This document shows, piece after piece, positions 24,765-35,900 of a stretch of DNA of 64,000 bases. Location: positions 17,706,455-17,770,454 of the forward strand of contig NC_058051.1 of the NCBI RefSeq assembly GCF_020085105.1, written 5' to 3'. Source of the stretch: Siniperca chuatsi (taxonomy: Eukaryota > Chordata > Actinopteri > Centrarchiformes > Sinipercidae). Positions within the stretch are counted from its first letter, which is position 1; the number at the start of each line of letters is the position of its first letter. The position numbers and the translations under genes are program-made. The notes beneath the pieces are model-generated. The model saw only the letters and a list, made by a program, of their open reading frames with translations, was not told the DNA's origin and did no database searches.

Positions 24765-26854
24765 TGTCTCACTCTAACTGGTGCAGGGAACGGAGTCTGG
24801 GCTTTCATTACACTAGCTGACACAATCTGTGCTGATGAGAGGTTGGCTACTGTCTGCAGTGCCTTGTCTTTGGATACCTGGTCCTAAATGAGAAAGACAA
24901 AGTATTACACAATGAAAATGCTCCATCTTGAAAAATCCAGTAAAAATTTGGTTAGAAAATGCTCCAGTCAGCCAACCTTCAAGGTGGGTTTAGACAGCAA
25001 GCCAGCCAACATATTATACAGTACTTCAGCATGATGCAGTAACTATGAGGGAAGACAGGACAGAGTGCAAAGCAGAAATGGGGGGGGGGGGCACCAAGCT
25101 AGCAGGCTAGGAGAGCTAACTGGAGCCATCACCAGTATTTAACTAAAGCCACTAAAAACAAGAGAGTAATGAGCAGGATTTTTGAGTCTGGCAGCAGAAC
25201 TGCATTGCAGTAATGTGATGCCAACCACAAAGCACAAAGCCTGAAGCACAAAACTGTAGTTGTATAACCAAAACTTACCAAGTTCATGGCCTATGGCAAA
25301 GAAGACACATTATTAATTAACTTCAGTACATTCAAAATAACAGCAGGTCACAGATTCACTGTTCAATGTAGAAAAACACCTTGCTCACTACATACAACTC
25401 TTTGAAATGACTACACCCTGAACCTACCTTGTCAAACACACACACGCTAAGCTAAAAAAATGAATCTTACATTGACCTGACGAGCTGCATCCTTTTAATC
25501 TGTGCTGTCTGAAAGCTGAGTGCTGATGTTTAAACCAGGAAATACATAGGCCTGGAAATCTGAACAAGTTACACTCTCCAAATGTGTGTTAGAGAGCAGC
25601 AAATTAAATGCTTTTGATGCAAAATTATGTCACAAAGAACTTTTATTACAGGACATGGTAAAACCACAAGAAAACTGCTTAAACAGAAAGATATAAAGGA
25701 CTGAGGGAAATGAGAACGTGGAGATCAGAAGTGATTTAAAAGAGAAAACTGAAATTTGTCATATATGCACATGGATGAGAGGCACATTCAAAAAATCCCT
25801 GCATGTCTGTGTGTACGCAAGCATTCTTGTTAATTACTACAGCCATGCACATGCTTAGGTCAACCAAGACAGCTACTGATTCTCATGCAATTATCTGTCC
25901 AAAGCCACAAGCCCTGTGAACTAAGTAAACAAATCAACATTATTGCCATGCATTATAACAAAACCCTCTTTCCCACATATTGTGACACATAACCGCATTC
26001 AAAACATCTGGCTTTTACAGTGTAGAAGTTAGACTTACACAACAAGTGAGACCTTTAAAGCATATAAGTAAACAAATAAAATGTTTGAAAATATACTGAG
26101 TTTGCAAAATCTGAGGCAGTCATGCCACATTCCCACAGCCATTAACAAGCACTATCTCAGTGCCCTAATGATGGTATTACAGTCATGTACCTAACTATTT
26201 CTAAGCTGGATTTATACTTCTCCATCAAGGTGTTCCAGGTGTTCTATTATTAATGAAAACAAAATGACAGTCCTTCTCTGATTTGTTTCATGCTGTCTTG
26301 GCAGTGAAACTACGTGTAGTTACATTTTTGAGGAGGTGCACGTCAACTATGGCAGAACCCCCAATGTACGAATGGAGCCTTGTTAAGTGCGTACAGTAAA
26401 ACCCAGACAGAGAAGCATAAATCTGCCATAAGCTCTGACAAAGACATCTATGGTGATTTAATGGCAGAGCGAAGCAGCTAGCATGGTCAGTGAGCGTGTG
26501 TACCTTGAGCTTAGACTGAATCTCACGCGACTTTCTCTTGGCCAAGACTTGCAGGTGACTAGAGACCTGACGAAAGACAGGATGAAGGAAAGAAGATGGG
26601 AGGGAAAAGGAAAGGAAAAGAAGAGGGGATGTGACTACAGAGAGAAGGGAGAGTTGATTTAGTGGGCACCCACCTTAATGCTGGTCTGGTATTCTCGTAC
26701 CCTCTTACGTGCCAGAACCTGAATGTGACTAGACACCTATGGGGCCAGGGTTACCCCCATGAAAAAAACACACATTTTCAGGATGATTTTGGCAATTTTA
26801 AATAGACATGGTCCATTAATAATGACTTCAATGAGGTGAATGGGTAAATTACAA

Positions 26855-26888
<34 letters not shown>

Positions 26889-29535
26889 TCTCAGGAGGTT
26901 TGTAAAACACATGTAAACACTGTTGTCTTCAATAACACCTGTGCATACCTGTTTGCGTGTGCGCGTCTTTCCTGTTCGTAGCTTGATATAGCGAGCTATC
27001 AGCTCATTTCGACCTAGAATTGAGAAATTAATAGTTAAAATCAGAAGTGAGCACTTTAAGCAGCTGCATAGGGTATTGCAACTTCTGCGTTTATCACGTG
27101 ATGCATACTGGCCCAAAAAGCGTTTTTAGCAACCTGTGTGTAAAACACACGCATATCTCTTTTGTCCAGGTGCTGACTCCAAAAAGTAGGTACTATCTGT
27201 TTCTGGATTCGCAACACTGTAGAAGACTCCCCGTGCAAAAAGCTTTCCACCCGTACACAAGCAGTGGAAAAGGAGTGGCTGTAAAACGGTGAATGAATTT
27301 ATTTGAGTGTCACAAACCCCCCAAAATAACCTTTTATTTTCAAAATTTGATATAAACAACATTTGAAAAGTCTGCAGGAGCCGTATGGTTAAATTATTTT
27401 ATTCCATTCATGTGCGGGGAGCCAACAGCAAGTCAGCTCTACACTGGCTCGGCGGGAGAAGGACTCTAGTGCGCATGTTCTATACTCAAAAACCGAATTC
27501 TGCAATTTTCTGGTGAAATTATCTAATGTGTGACAATTGATGATAGCCACAATTTTGGACGAAATAAAATGATCGTTGATGTATTACACTGTTCGTTGGC
27601 ATGAATCCAGGGCCGATAAAATAAAATGTGAAAAGGTCCTGCCTTAGTTTTCGTCTGTGGTACGTTCACAAAATAGGCATGTTTTACTACTACTACTACT
27701 ACTACTACTACTCCTCCTCCTCCTCCTCCAACCACGGGTGCAACCAATCTCATTTGTTCACTGAAATAAATACAAACCTAAAAAGGCAATGGTGACGGGA
27801 GTGAGTGCACTAATACATTAACATTAAGCCAAACTTAATCAGTACTTGATCTCAAATCTACTGCAACACAGCAAACCACACAGTCTCTATTTTAATTTGT
27901 ATCTTACAACGTTAATCTTCTTAAGTACAATCATAACACACCTGGCAAGACCATGAGTCCTTCATGTTTTTCAGCCTAGGGATCACTGTGACATTGAGCA
28001 TTTCAACTGGTCGAATGTATGTTTAGGTTGTACTGAACCAAGCCTTGGTATGAAGAAAAAGAAGATGAGAATAGATGTGGATCCTTTTTCCATTCTCAGA
28101 AAGCATTTGAAATGAAGCCAGCATAATATGAAAGTTTAATGTGGCTGCACTTTTAGTGTGAGATGTGAGAAGATAGTGAGGCTCTCATAAGTCTACTGCA
28201 TTCCCACACGCACACGCAATTACAGGGACTGTCAAGCTTTCAATTTATGTATGATATTGTCATTAAGGACAGTGTGTGTTAATTTAGAGTCAGATTTGGC
28301 CTTGCTCGATGGCAGAGCTCCAAAGCAGACAGACAAGAGGTGGGAATGGAAGGAAAAAGAGAGAAGAGGTCATCATATAGTTATGCTTCCAAAATGTGGT
28401 CACAACAGACTGCATGGTCAGCTTTCTTTCTCTGCCTCCCCCAGATCCAACCCACACTTGATGATCTGTTTGTCTCTAATCGTAACTGGTGAGCAACTCA
28501 CTATTCACTCTGCTGTGTTGTCAAAATTAGAGAGATACTAAAGAGAGGTTCAAGATAAAGGTGCCCAAATTAAGCCTTACAGACTGATTCCATGGCTGTA
28601 ATCATTTAATCACATTTACACATGCATTAACATCATCAACATCACCATCCCTCTTTCTGGGAAGTGGTGTCATGCTGTAGGAACTGGAGCAGGCTGAGTC
28701 ACATCAACTGGAGTTACCAGAACACAGAATTCCCCAAAATCAACAGAAGGGGCTGACTCAGACCCAGCAGTCTGCTCCAATTCCCAAAACAGGACACATG
28801 TACTTTCCTGCAGCCTACCGCTACGCCACATAAGGCCAAACGCATGTCCCATTTGTTGTATGTGTGTTGTATCCAAGTCGAAATTAGAGATGAGATTTTC
28901 ATCAAAAAAAGAGAGAGATAAAGGGAGACAGACAGTGCACAATACAGAGAGTGGGCCAGCAAGATAAAACTAAACAAACTCAAATTTATTTGGTCATTAT
29001 TTCAGTGAGGATACACAATTAAAAATAGCAGAAAATAACTGCATAAATTGTATTCGCCAGAGTGACACAATTGGCAAAGCGTCTTGCAAATATCAAGCAT
29101 ATTTCACCAGTGGAGCCTGACCTTCTCACAGCAGGGTTCGTGAAGAGGCCCTGCCAAAAATGTATTTGATAATCTGAATGAGCCTGTCTTTGACCCGACT
29201 TGACTTAGTCCCATCTGTAAATGAAAAAAAATCAACCACATCCAGAAAAGGATTTGATTTGTTCACAGGGGTTGTATTTAGTCAACTGCTGGAAGTCAAT
29301 TTTGGACTTAAAAATGTTCTTAAATTTAAGAGAGCTCCAGTAGCGTGGCATAGAGTAGATCCTAGAGGGCTGCAGTACAGAAACAGAGCTGAACCCACAG
29401 CTTCTGAGACATGTTTTGGAGGAATTGTCCACAAGATCATTGGTCATAATGAATAATACATTAGCTTAGGCAATATGAATAATTCAGAATGACTTTCTTT
29501 GTTTGTTTCCATTACAACAAATGTCCTATTTATTT

Positions 29536-29606
<71 letters not shown>

Positions 29607-32600
29607 AAAATATTGTTGTTAATACATTGTTGTTAATTTCACCTGTTAACTGCTACTGAGACATTAATAGATAAAATAAATATAGATGTTTTGGCAGAAA
29701 AACATATCCCTCAGTAAAATGCAAGAATAAAAAAAATCAACAATATGGCATATGTGGGGTAAATCCTTGTCTCTGATTGGGCCTTCCTACTCTGAGTTTA
29801 TATGATCACATGAGAACTACTCTTAAAATGGTACTCTTACACTTGGCTGCAAGTAGCAGTAAGTTTCTTGTTACATGTGTCTTATTCTTCACACAAGGTA
29901 CATTTTACTCCTAAAATAGCTCTCTAGAGCATTCTTAAGTGTAATTCTTAGAAGTTTGATAAATACAGGCCATTAAAAAAAGAAAAAAAAAAAGTGGACA
30001 CAACATCAAGAACACCTATGCAATCTACTGCAATCCACCAAAATAGGCCAGCATTAAATATGACCTTACTGAACCTTGTAGTGTTTAGTTTTTGTTGAAA
30101 CTGGGTCATTAAACTCTCCTTTAATTTCCAAGGTCATAGTTTTAGATGTTTTGATCTGAATTACATTTTAAAATGTTTATTGCATCTCCCACCTATGTGT
30201 ATGAGGGACAAAAACTCAAAATTACAATATAATGCTATCAAATCGAAACCACCACAAAGTACTGAATCAAAAACAACCCAAGTGTTAAAACAACACAACA
30301 AACTAGTACCTATCACCAACATGATACTAAAACAACATCATTAAAACAAGTAGCCTCTGTTTTATCTGCGTCACCCTGTAAGTGCAAGAGCAACTGATCT
30401 GTCTGCTGATCATCCTAATTTGGGAATACATGCTTGACACCATAATCCAGGGTGACATCATGGCAGTAACATACAACTGTGAGCAAAGACGGCACAGAGA
30501 CTGGAGCTCAATTACAACTGGCCTAGTTAAGCAGGAGGAGGTAAATACAACATTTTTAAAGCAGAGTCTGGGATTTTGCAGATGATAACATTTTTATATT
30601 AATTTAAATGTCATCTTTTCCTGGTTTTAACATCTGCACTAAGTGATCCACACACTAAATGGTTCTAATTGCTTGATCGTGATATCCATATGAGCCACTT
30701 TCAGACATGAGATAATCCATAAATGCTCTGCCAATTTTAGCAGTTGACTTGTGATGTTTGAAAAGGACTTCAATTTGGTAATCTGTAAAAGAAGCACTAG
30801 CAATCTGCCAATTTAGGACCTTCTAGTAACATTTCTGTAACATCAGTTACGCTGCTCTAGTGTGATAAAAGCAGTCACACTGAAAACAGTGGGCACATAC
30901 AAGATTAAAAAGTACATTTATAATATACAGTAATTCAAAAATTGCTATGGAAGTTTGTAGTCCCTTGATACACCTTGACTTCTTGGTGAATTTTATGAAG
31001 TAGGTTGGGATTAATTTAAGACAATGTGATCATAGTGTATGATATAAAGAACACCGCTGGGTGGCGAATATGACCCTGGAGTAGCACAGACTGAAATTCT
31101 GATAAAGTATTGTCAGTTGACAATCAAACTGTAATGAAACAAGTTAAGTAGTTTCCTTTCTTCACCCTGTTTTTGATATTATTTTAATTTTATAACCTGC
31201 AAAATAAACTGATATTGTTTGTATTTTATTTACAACAGAAAACAATGTATATGTTAAGAAATAAAGTATTGAAGGAAATGTCACAAATCACATCATGCAA
31301 GCTTTTAAAACAAGAAGGGGTATTCAAAGTTTCTCAAAGTTTTGTATTTAGAGGCAGTGACTCAAAAGTCTGGGGGTGGTGTTCTACAGGCTAGTTTGAA
31401 AATGAAAGACCAGTGGGTTACTGAGAGCATGGGGATTATGTTCTAAGTGTCACTGTAGCTTTCCTATGTGTGAATGTGTGTACCAGTGGGACTGTCCTTG
31501 TTTATTGAGAAGGAAGTGGGGGTGGTCAACACAGTGAGCACACACTTCCACAAAAGGAGAAAATGCTGCAATGTTAAAACACACTTTCCTTTTCTGTTGC
31601 ATGGAATCACACATCCCGTTCCTCTCACAACACACACTCATACATAAACAAATGCATGACACAGGCTGTTGCAGGCGGGAATACCAACCCTCAGGGGGAA
31701 AAAAAAGAGAAAGAAAGACAAAAATGCTGGGAATGTTGGATGCTAGCCAAGGCCTTCAATAAGGTAGAAAGAAACGATCAAAATACACCAAAGCTCTACT
31801 CGTAGGCAGCATCCTGAACAGATCCTAATAAAAACAAACACTGGTTATGCAGTCCCATTGACGAATAGTCTTTAAGTAATTAGTTCCCTGGGGAATGAGC
31901 AATCAAGCAATTTATTCATATGCTAACCCTAACCTGAAATGTCAACCTGCTCTATACTTTGACACTGTCTGTGACTGTGGCTGCCCTTTGACCTCAAAGA
32001 TAAATAGCTGCAGATCACCTGGGCACAAACTAAGAGGTCTTTACAAGACCGATCAATAACCCACTGGGTTCCAAAGTGCATCCAGCGGATCACTACTGGC
32101 CTTTGTTGGGGTTCCTTGGAAAACCAAACCATATCAGGAATAAAGTTTCATCATTCTGTAAAAGGCCCTTTTACTTATTAGTTATGTAATCAGTGTCACC
32201 GCAGTTATGTAGTACTGTAATGTACTGTAATTAGTTATGTAAATCAGTGTCACTGTACAGCTTGCAGACAGGGACTCCACTAAACACAAAAGCCAGACAT
32301 CACAAGCTGAATGCAATGCAATGGCGAATTAGATTGGGTATTTTCACTTCCACATCCAAATAAGTGCTTTATATAGATTAAAGGACTGATGCTCCTGTAC
32401 TATATGTGCAGTTGCAAATCTGTGTCCTGCAGAGACCCTGTGCCCACAATCTGTACAGTGAACCTTGTGAAAACCTTGCTGTTATTACTAGAAATGAAGA
32501 CCCAAGTTGTAAAAACAAACATACAAACAAAAAAACATAAAAAATAGTGACAAATTTTCTTAAAATTCTGCCATTGTAAGAGCATGATCTAAAATGTTTC

Positions 32601-32880
32601 GGTTTGCGGTTACATGACAGAAAATGTTTCATTATGTTAGGACAGAAATTTGCTGTTCCTCACCATACATCTTCCCTTCATCTGAGAGTATGATCTTCCT
32701 CCTGCCGCAGGGAGGGTAGATGGCCAGAGCTTCCTGAAAGCTCTGCTCAATGTCTGGACTCCACACTCCCTCAGGGTCGCCGTCCAATCCACGGTCCGGC
32801 CCGTCTCCCAGTGCTTCTCCATCGCCACCCTCCTCCTGCGCCCCGTCAGGGCTGCCACGGCAACTCCACTCCGACGCAAT
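22409..32880 (-). CDS. tead3: TEAD3, TEA-domain transcription factor (Hippo/YAP effector)
   Basis: Coding exons 32880-32664, 27013-26949, 26736-26674 (or 26566-26504), 25290-25279, 24883-24773, 24649-24606, 24494-24433, 24343-24210, 24111-23941, 23072-22932, 22805-22653 and 22522-22409 join in phase to 428 residues; human TEAD3 has 435. Residues 38-115 are the TEA DNA-binding domain ([40 protein letters not shown]). From about 210 to 428 is the YAP/TAZ-binding domain ([44 protein letters not shown]). Cys361 in SPMCEYM aligns with the palmitoylated Cys359 of TEAD1. The AMNL insert, the VREYQ helix and the acidic head ending [18 protein letters not shown] are TEAD3 traits. The start is taken as ATT at 32880 because the exon has no in-frame ATG before residue 70. 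TEADs drive growth genes with YAP/TAZ in the nucleus. The tead3a/b assignment is open. Confidence 0.96.
23262..23583. mobile_element. TTAA-ended MITE in a tead3 intron
   Basis: The left end TTAAAGGTTCACTGTGGAAT and the reverse-complemented right end TTTAAAGGTGCCCTGTGGAG form imperfect inverted termini, with TTAA at or next to both ends. The 0.32-kb interior has no coding potential. It lies in the intron between exons at 22932-23072 and 23941-24111. Confidence 0.65.
24733..24761 (+). repeat. (GT)n microsatellite beside a tead3 exon
   Basis: About fourteen GT units lie 12 bp from the end of the exon at 24773-24883, on the donor side. On the sense strand this is an AC run directly after the donor site. 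Confidence 0.9.
25080..25091 (+). repeat. G12 homopolymer in a tead3 intron
   Basis: Twelve G in a row followed by CACC; a likely sequencing and replication slippage site. Confidence 0.9.
25279..25290 (-). other. tead3: tead3 12-nt microexon encoding AMNL
   Basis: Twelve bases (GCCATGAACTTG) sit between a CATAG acceptor and a GTAAGT donor, and translate to AMNL. This is exactly the tetrapeptide that follows the TEA domain in mammalian TEAD3 and is equivalent to the alternatively used VTSM exon of TEAD1. Gene finders usually miss it. Confidence 0.92.
26504..26566 (-). other. tead3: tead3 alternative exon B (TEAD2/1/4-type end of TEA domain)
   Basis: A second 63-nt, phase-0 exon, 107 nt downstream of exon A, encoding [17 protein letters not shown] plus four residues ending KLK. 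Acceptor TTTCGTCAG and donor GTACAC are intact, and no stop or frameshift is present. The SREIQSKLK form is that of TEAD2, close to TEAD4 and TEAD1, and differs from exon A at the C-terminal half. Both exons are multiples of three, so either one, both or neither keeps the frame; mutual exclusion is inferred from homology, not proven. Confidence 0.88.
26674..26736 (-). other. tead3: tead3 alternative exon A (TEAD3-type end of TEA domain)
   Basis: A 63-nt, phase-0 exon encoding [17 protein letters not shown] plus four residues, flanked by a TAG acceptor and a GTGGGT donor. The VREYQ form is specific to TEAD3. It is the first of two tandem exons for the same 21 residues, which include the recognition helix of the TEA domain. 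Confidence 0.9.
26856..26886. repeat. A31 homopolymer upstream of tead3 exon A
   Basis: On the tead3 sense strand it is a run of 31 T, about 120 nt before the acceptor of alternative exon A. It could bind polypyrimidine-tract proteins; this role is inference only. Confidence 0.95.
27685..27729 (+). repeat. (ACT)n then (CCT)n compound trinucleotide tract
   Basis: Nine ACT units pass directly into six to seven CTC units inside the tead3 intron. Confidence 0.9.
29536..29603. repeat. (TA)n tract of about 68 bp
   Basis: Alternating TA with a single phase slip at about 29559. It is self-complementary and may extrude as a cruciform. Confidence 0.95.
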
Positions 32881-32905
32881 GATGACGGCTCCGGCCACAA
32901 CACAC
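32664..32905 (-). other. tead3: tead3 first coding exon, with non-AUG start
   Basis: The acceptor CTAG at 32909-32906 opens the exon, which reads in frame [16 protein letters not shown] without any ATG until KMYG at its end. ATT at 32880-32878 lies in a strong context (A at -3, G at +4) and is followed by GCG TCG, so initiation there gives MASEW, the counterpart of mammalian MASNSW. Mammalian TEAD1, TEAD3 and TEAD4 are known to start at non-AUG codons. Confidence 0.8.
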
Positions 32906-35900
32906 CTAGAAAACACAGGACATTTAAAATAATTCACAGTTTGATAAGCCCCGGCCTTTTAGTTACTGTTGCTACGCCTGTAAAACTTTCCGTTCTTGCA
33001 TGGCATGCAGTATACAATAACAGAGGCAGATTTAATTTAGTAATTTTTAAAACAATGGCTCCTTGACTTCACACAGAGGTAGACAAAAGCAGGGTTTTCA
33101 TTTAGCCAGCAGATTTTAATTAGCTGTAGCTAGCTGCCTAATTAACCTAATGTTAGCTCCATTAATTGGTTGAAAACTCTGTCTCCAGCTGATTTTTTAA
33201 TTTTCGTACTTCTGATGTTACTAGAAAAAAGGCTTTTAGGACGAGGCCTAACCAACGTGTTGGAAAAAGTAACGCTATCTTGGATAAGAGATGAATTAAG
33301 GAGTATAAACTTCACCAAACCCAATAAAGATCAGGACATAGCTGCTAACATTAGCCTAAACTCTAGAGACTCTAGAGATGGGGCACTGGACATTTGTCTC
33401 ATTTAAGAATTCCTTTGATTGGTTATATTACTTATAGGGATAAATAAATAATTCCATTTCCATAATTCCATTATGGATCATCAACAAAAATAGAAATGAT
33501 GCAAATAGTAATGCTTGTCCTGAACCCAGGTTTCAGGACAGATTTTCTTCCACATTAAAAAAGCATTACACCTAAATATCTGCCACAATGTAAGAGCAGT
33601 ATTTGTTTTGATAGCTGATGAATTTAGAGAACAATCAGCCGAGGTTTAAAGAACTTAATGCAGCCGTCTCCTGGATTTTGAAAACACAGTGCAGCTTTAA
33701 ATCATCTATTAAAGTAACATATACAAACCCTTTACAGAAATTTTCTGTAATGACTTCAACACAGCACACACCACTAGTAGCCTGGAAATGTATTTTGTTT
33801 CTTCAATTGGTTAGCAAGGAAATGTTTTTAACACCCTACATCTAATACCATATAGGAGGATGCCAAAGCAGCCTTCAATGTTGTATCAGTACCGAACCAC
33901 ACATGTAATAAAGTTATAAAATGCAGTTTAATTTAAAACTACAACCAAAAATATCAAGGCAAAGTATTAGAGCCTAACTCTCAGGTGTCTGAGTCTAATG
34001 TGCCACTGGACAGAGAGAGATCTACCAACAACTCTGTTCCAAAAAATGATGATATGTAGTAGAGCTTAAACAATTTGTCAGTTAATCCAGTAGTTGATTT
34101 ATTCATTAATCAATCTGCAGAGAATTCACCTGCAACTATTTTGATGATCAGTAAGTTGTTTCAATCATTTTTCAAGCAAAAATTCTCTGCAGCTTCTCAA
34201 ATGTGAGGATTTGCTGTTTTTCTTTCTCATATATAATAATGAATTGAATATCTTTGGGTTTTGGATTGATGAAACAAGGAATATGAAGATGCCACTTTAG
34301 GCTCTGGGAAATTATAGTGGGCAGTTTTCACTATTTTCAGGCATTTTAAAGAACACAATTAATTGAGAAATAAATCGGCAGATTAAACAATAATGAAAAT
34401 AATCATCAGTTGCAGCCCTAGTATGTAACCATGCAAATTACATATAATTAAGCAAACTTTATATGCACTTAATTTCATGGGAATTATGTTGAAGCTTTAG
34501 GGCCTTACTATTATCACTATTAGTGGTGCTGACCTCTCAAAAATGTTCTTACCTACAAACTTTTCAGAGGAATATTTTTGAATTTCACTGAAGTTCCTAA
34601 TTTGTACATGCTCACGAATATAAAATAAATTCTGAATTCTATGAATGAGGCCCAACGACAGGCAGGTCAGGAAAATCAAAAGAGTGGGCCTGCACTATGT
34701 CTTGCTAATCAACATCACACACATTGTGACGGATGGACAGGACCAGGATTAACTCTGCGCCTGACGAGAATGATGACGGATTTCTTGGACTCCAAATGTC
34801 TCCACACTTCACCAAGACCGAGATCAGATTCATCTGAAGTTGTTTACAGCTTCCTTGGGAACAGGGAGTATTAACAGTCCTGGCATTAATGGTTAAAGAC
34901 TTAACGAGAAAAATGGCAAAACATTAAGAGCTTGCAAATTTCTAAAGACACTGGCCAAGGTCAATGAAGACACCACCAGTTGGTCTAGCTAATAAGGTTA
35001 CACCAGTGGATGAAAGAGGATAAATGACAAATTGACCACAGTTAGTGACGGCGAGACCAGTTAGTAATTTTCCTTAGCTACTCATCCTAGGGAAACTAGT
35101 TTAAAAGGCAGTACTTGAGCCATATGAACTTCCCAGAAGCCTGCAACTTTGCCTGCATGGGCCACATGAGGAAATTACACATTCTTTTGTTATTGTTGAG
35201 GATGCTCCAAGTCTCCTCAAACACCGACACACATATGCAACATGAATGCTGCCTGGTGTGTAATGTTTTCCAGAGTGTGGCTAACATGGCCCCTGCCACA
35301 GAAGGACCACAGAGGATCTGTGTGGTCGCAGATCTTCCCCTGCTGTGGTGGGCTTATTGGACACACTCTGCACAGGGCCTTCCCAGTTTCAAATCACTGC
35401 TGATGGGACTGTGCTGTTGCCATAGACAACAGACAGACCCTGGTGAGATGGTTAGGAAAGAGCAAAGCCTAAAAGAGCATTGTGAAATTCAAGAGTAGAA
35501 GATGTGAAGGTATTGAAGGTTTTTACTGTGTGAGAAGTCTGCAACTGGGAAGATGTTTATTTGTCCTGACTGGTTCTGATTAACCTTAATGTTCTGTTTG
35601 AGGTCCTGGAGACCCCTGGGCCCCTTTAACAGCGTAAAAAACAACAACATACTAATCATTGTTTTATCGCCTTGATACTTCATGACTTTTATTAAATTAT
35701 ATTAGAATTACTTATAAGGACTTTTGTAACAGTTTGAGTTAGACCTCTCTGGGGTATAATTGACCCCAAAAGTAACATCACAATGGTTCCGAAACTTTTG
35801 TTTAATATTTGTGAAATGCTGGATACTTTCACCTATTCAGGCATATAGAAGCCTTCAAATTAAACAATCTGAGATGGAAATATCCCATTTTGGTTGAACT

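Larger units (their letters stand above)
27014..32663 (-). other. tead3 large intron: no gene seen, simple repeats
   Basis: A 5.65-kb intron between the coding exon 1 and the second TEA-domain exon. It holds an (ACT)n(CTC)n tract (27685-27729) and a long TA tract (29536-29603). The longest open frames have no recognisable similarity. No extra exon was identified. Confidence 0.6.

Noticed and set aside
35115-35498. 127-codon open frame on the plus strand in tead3 intron 1
   Set aside because: No domain, no splice context and ordinary composition; a frame of this length is expected by chance in this much sequence.
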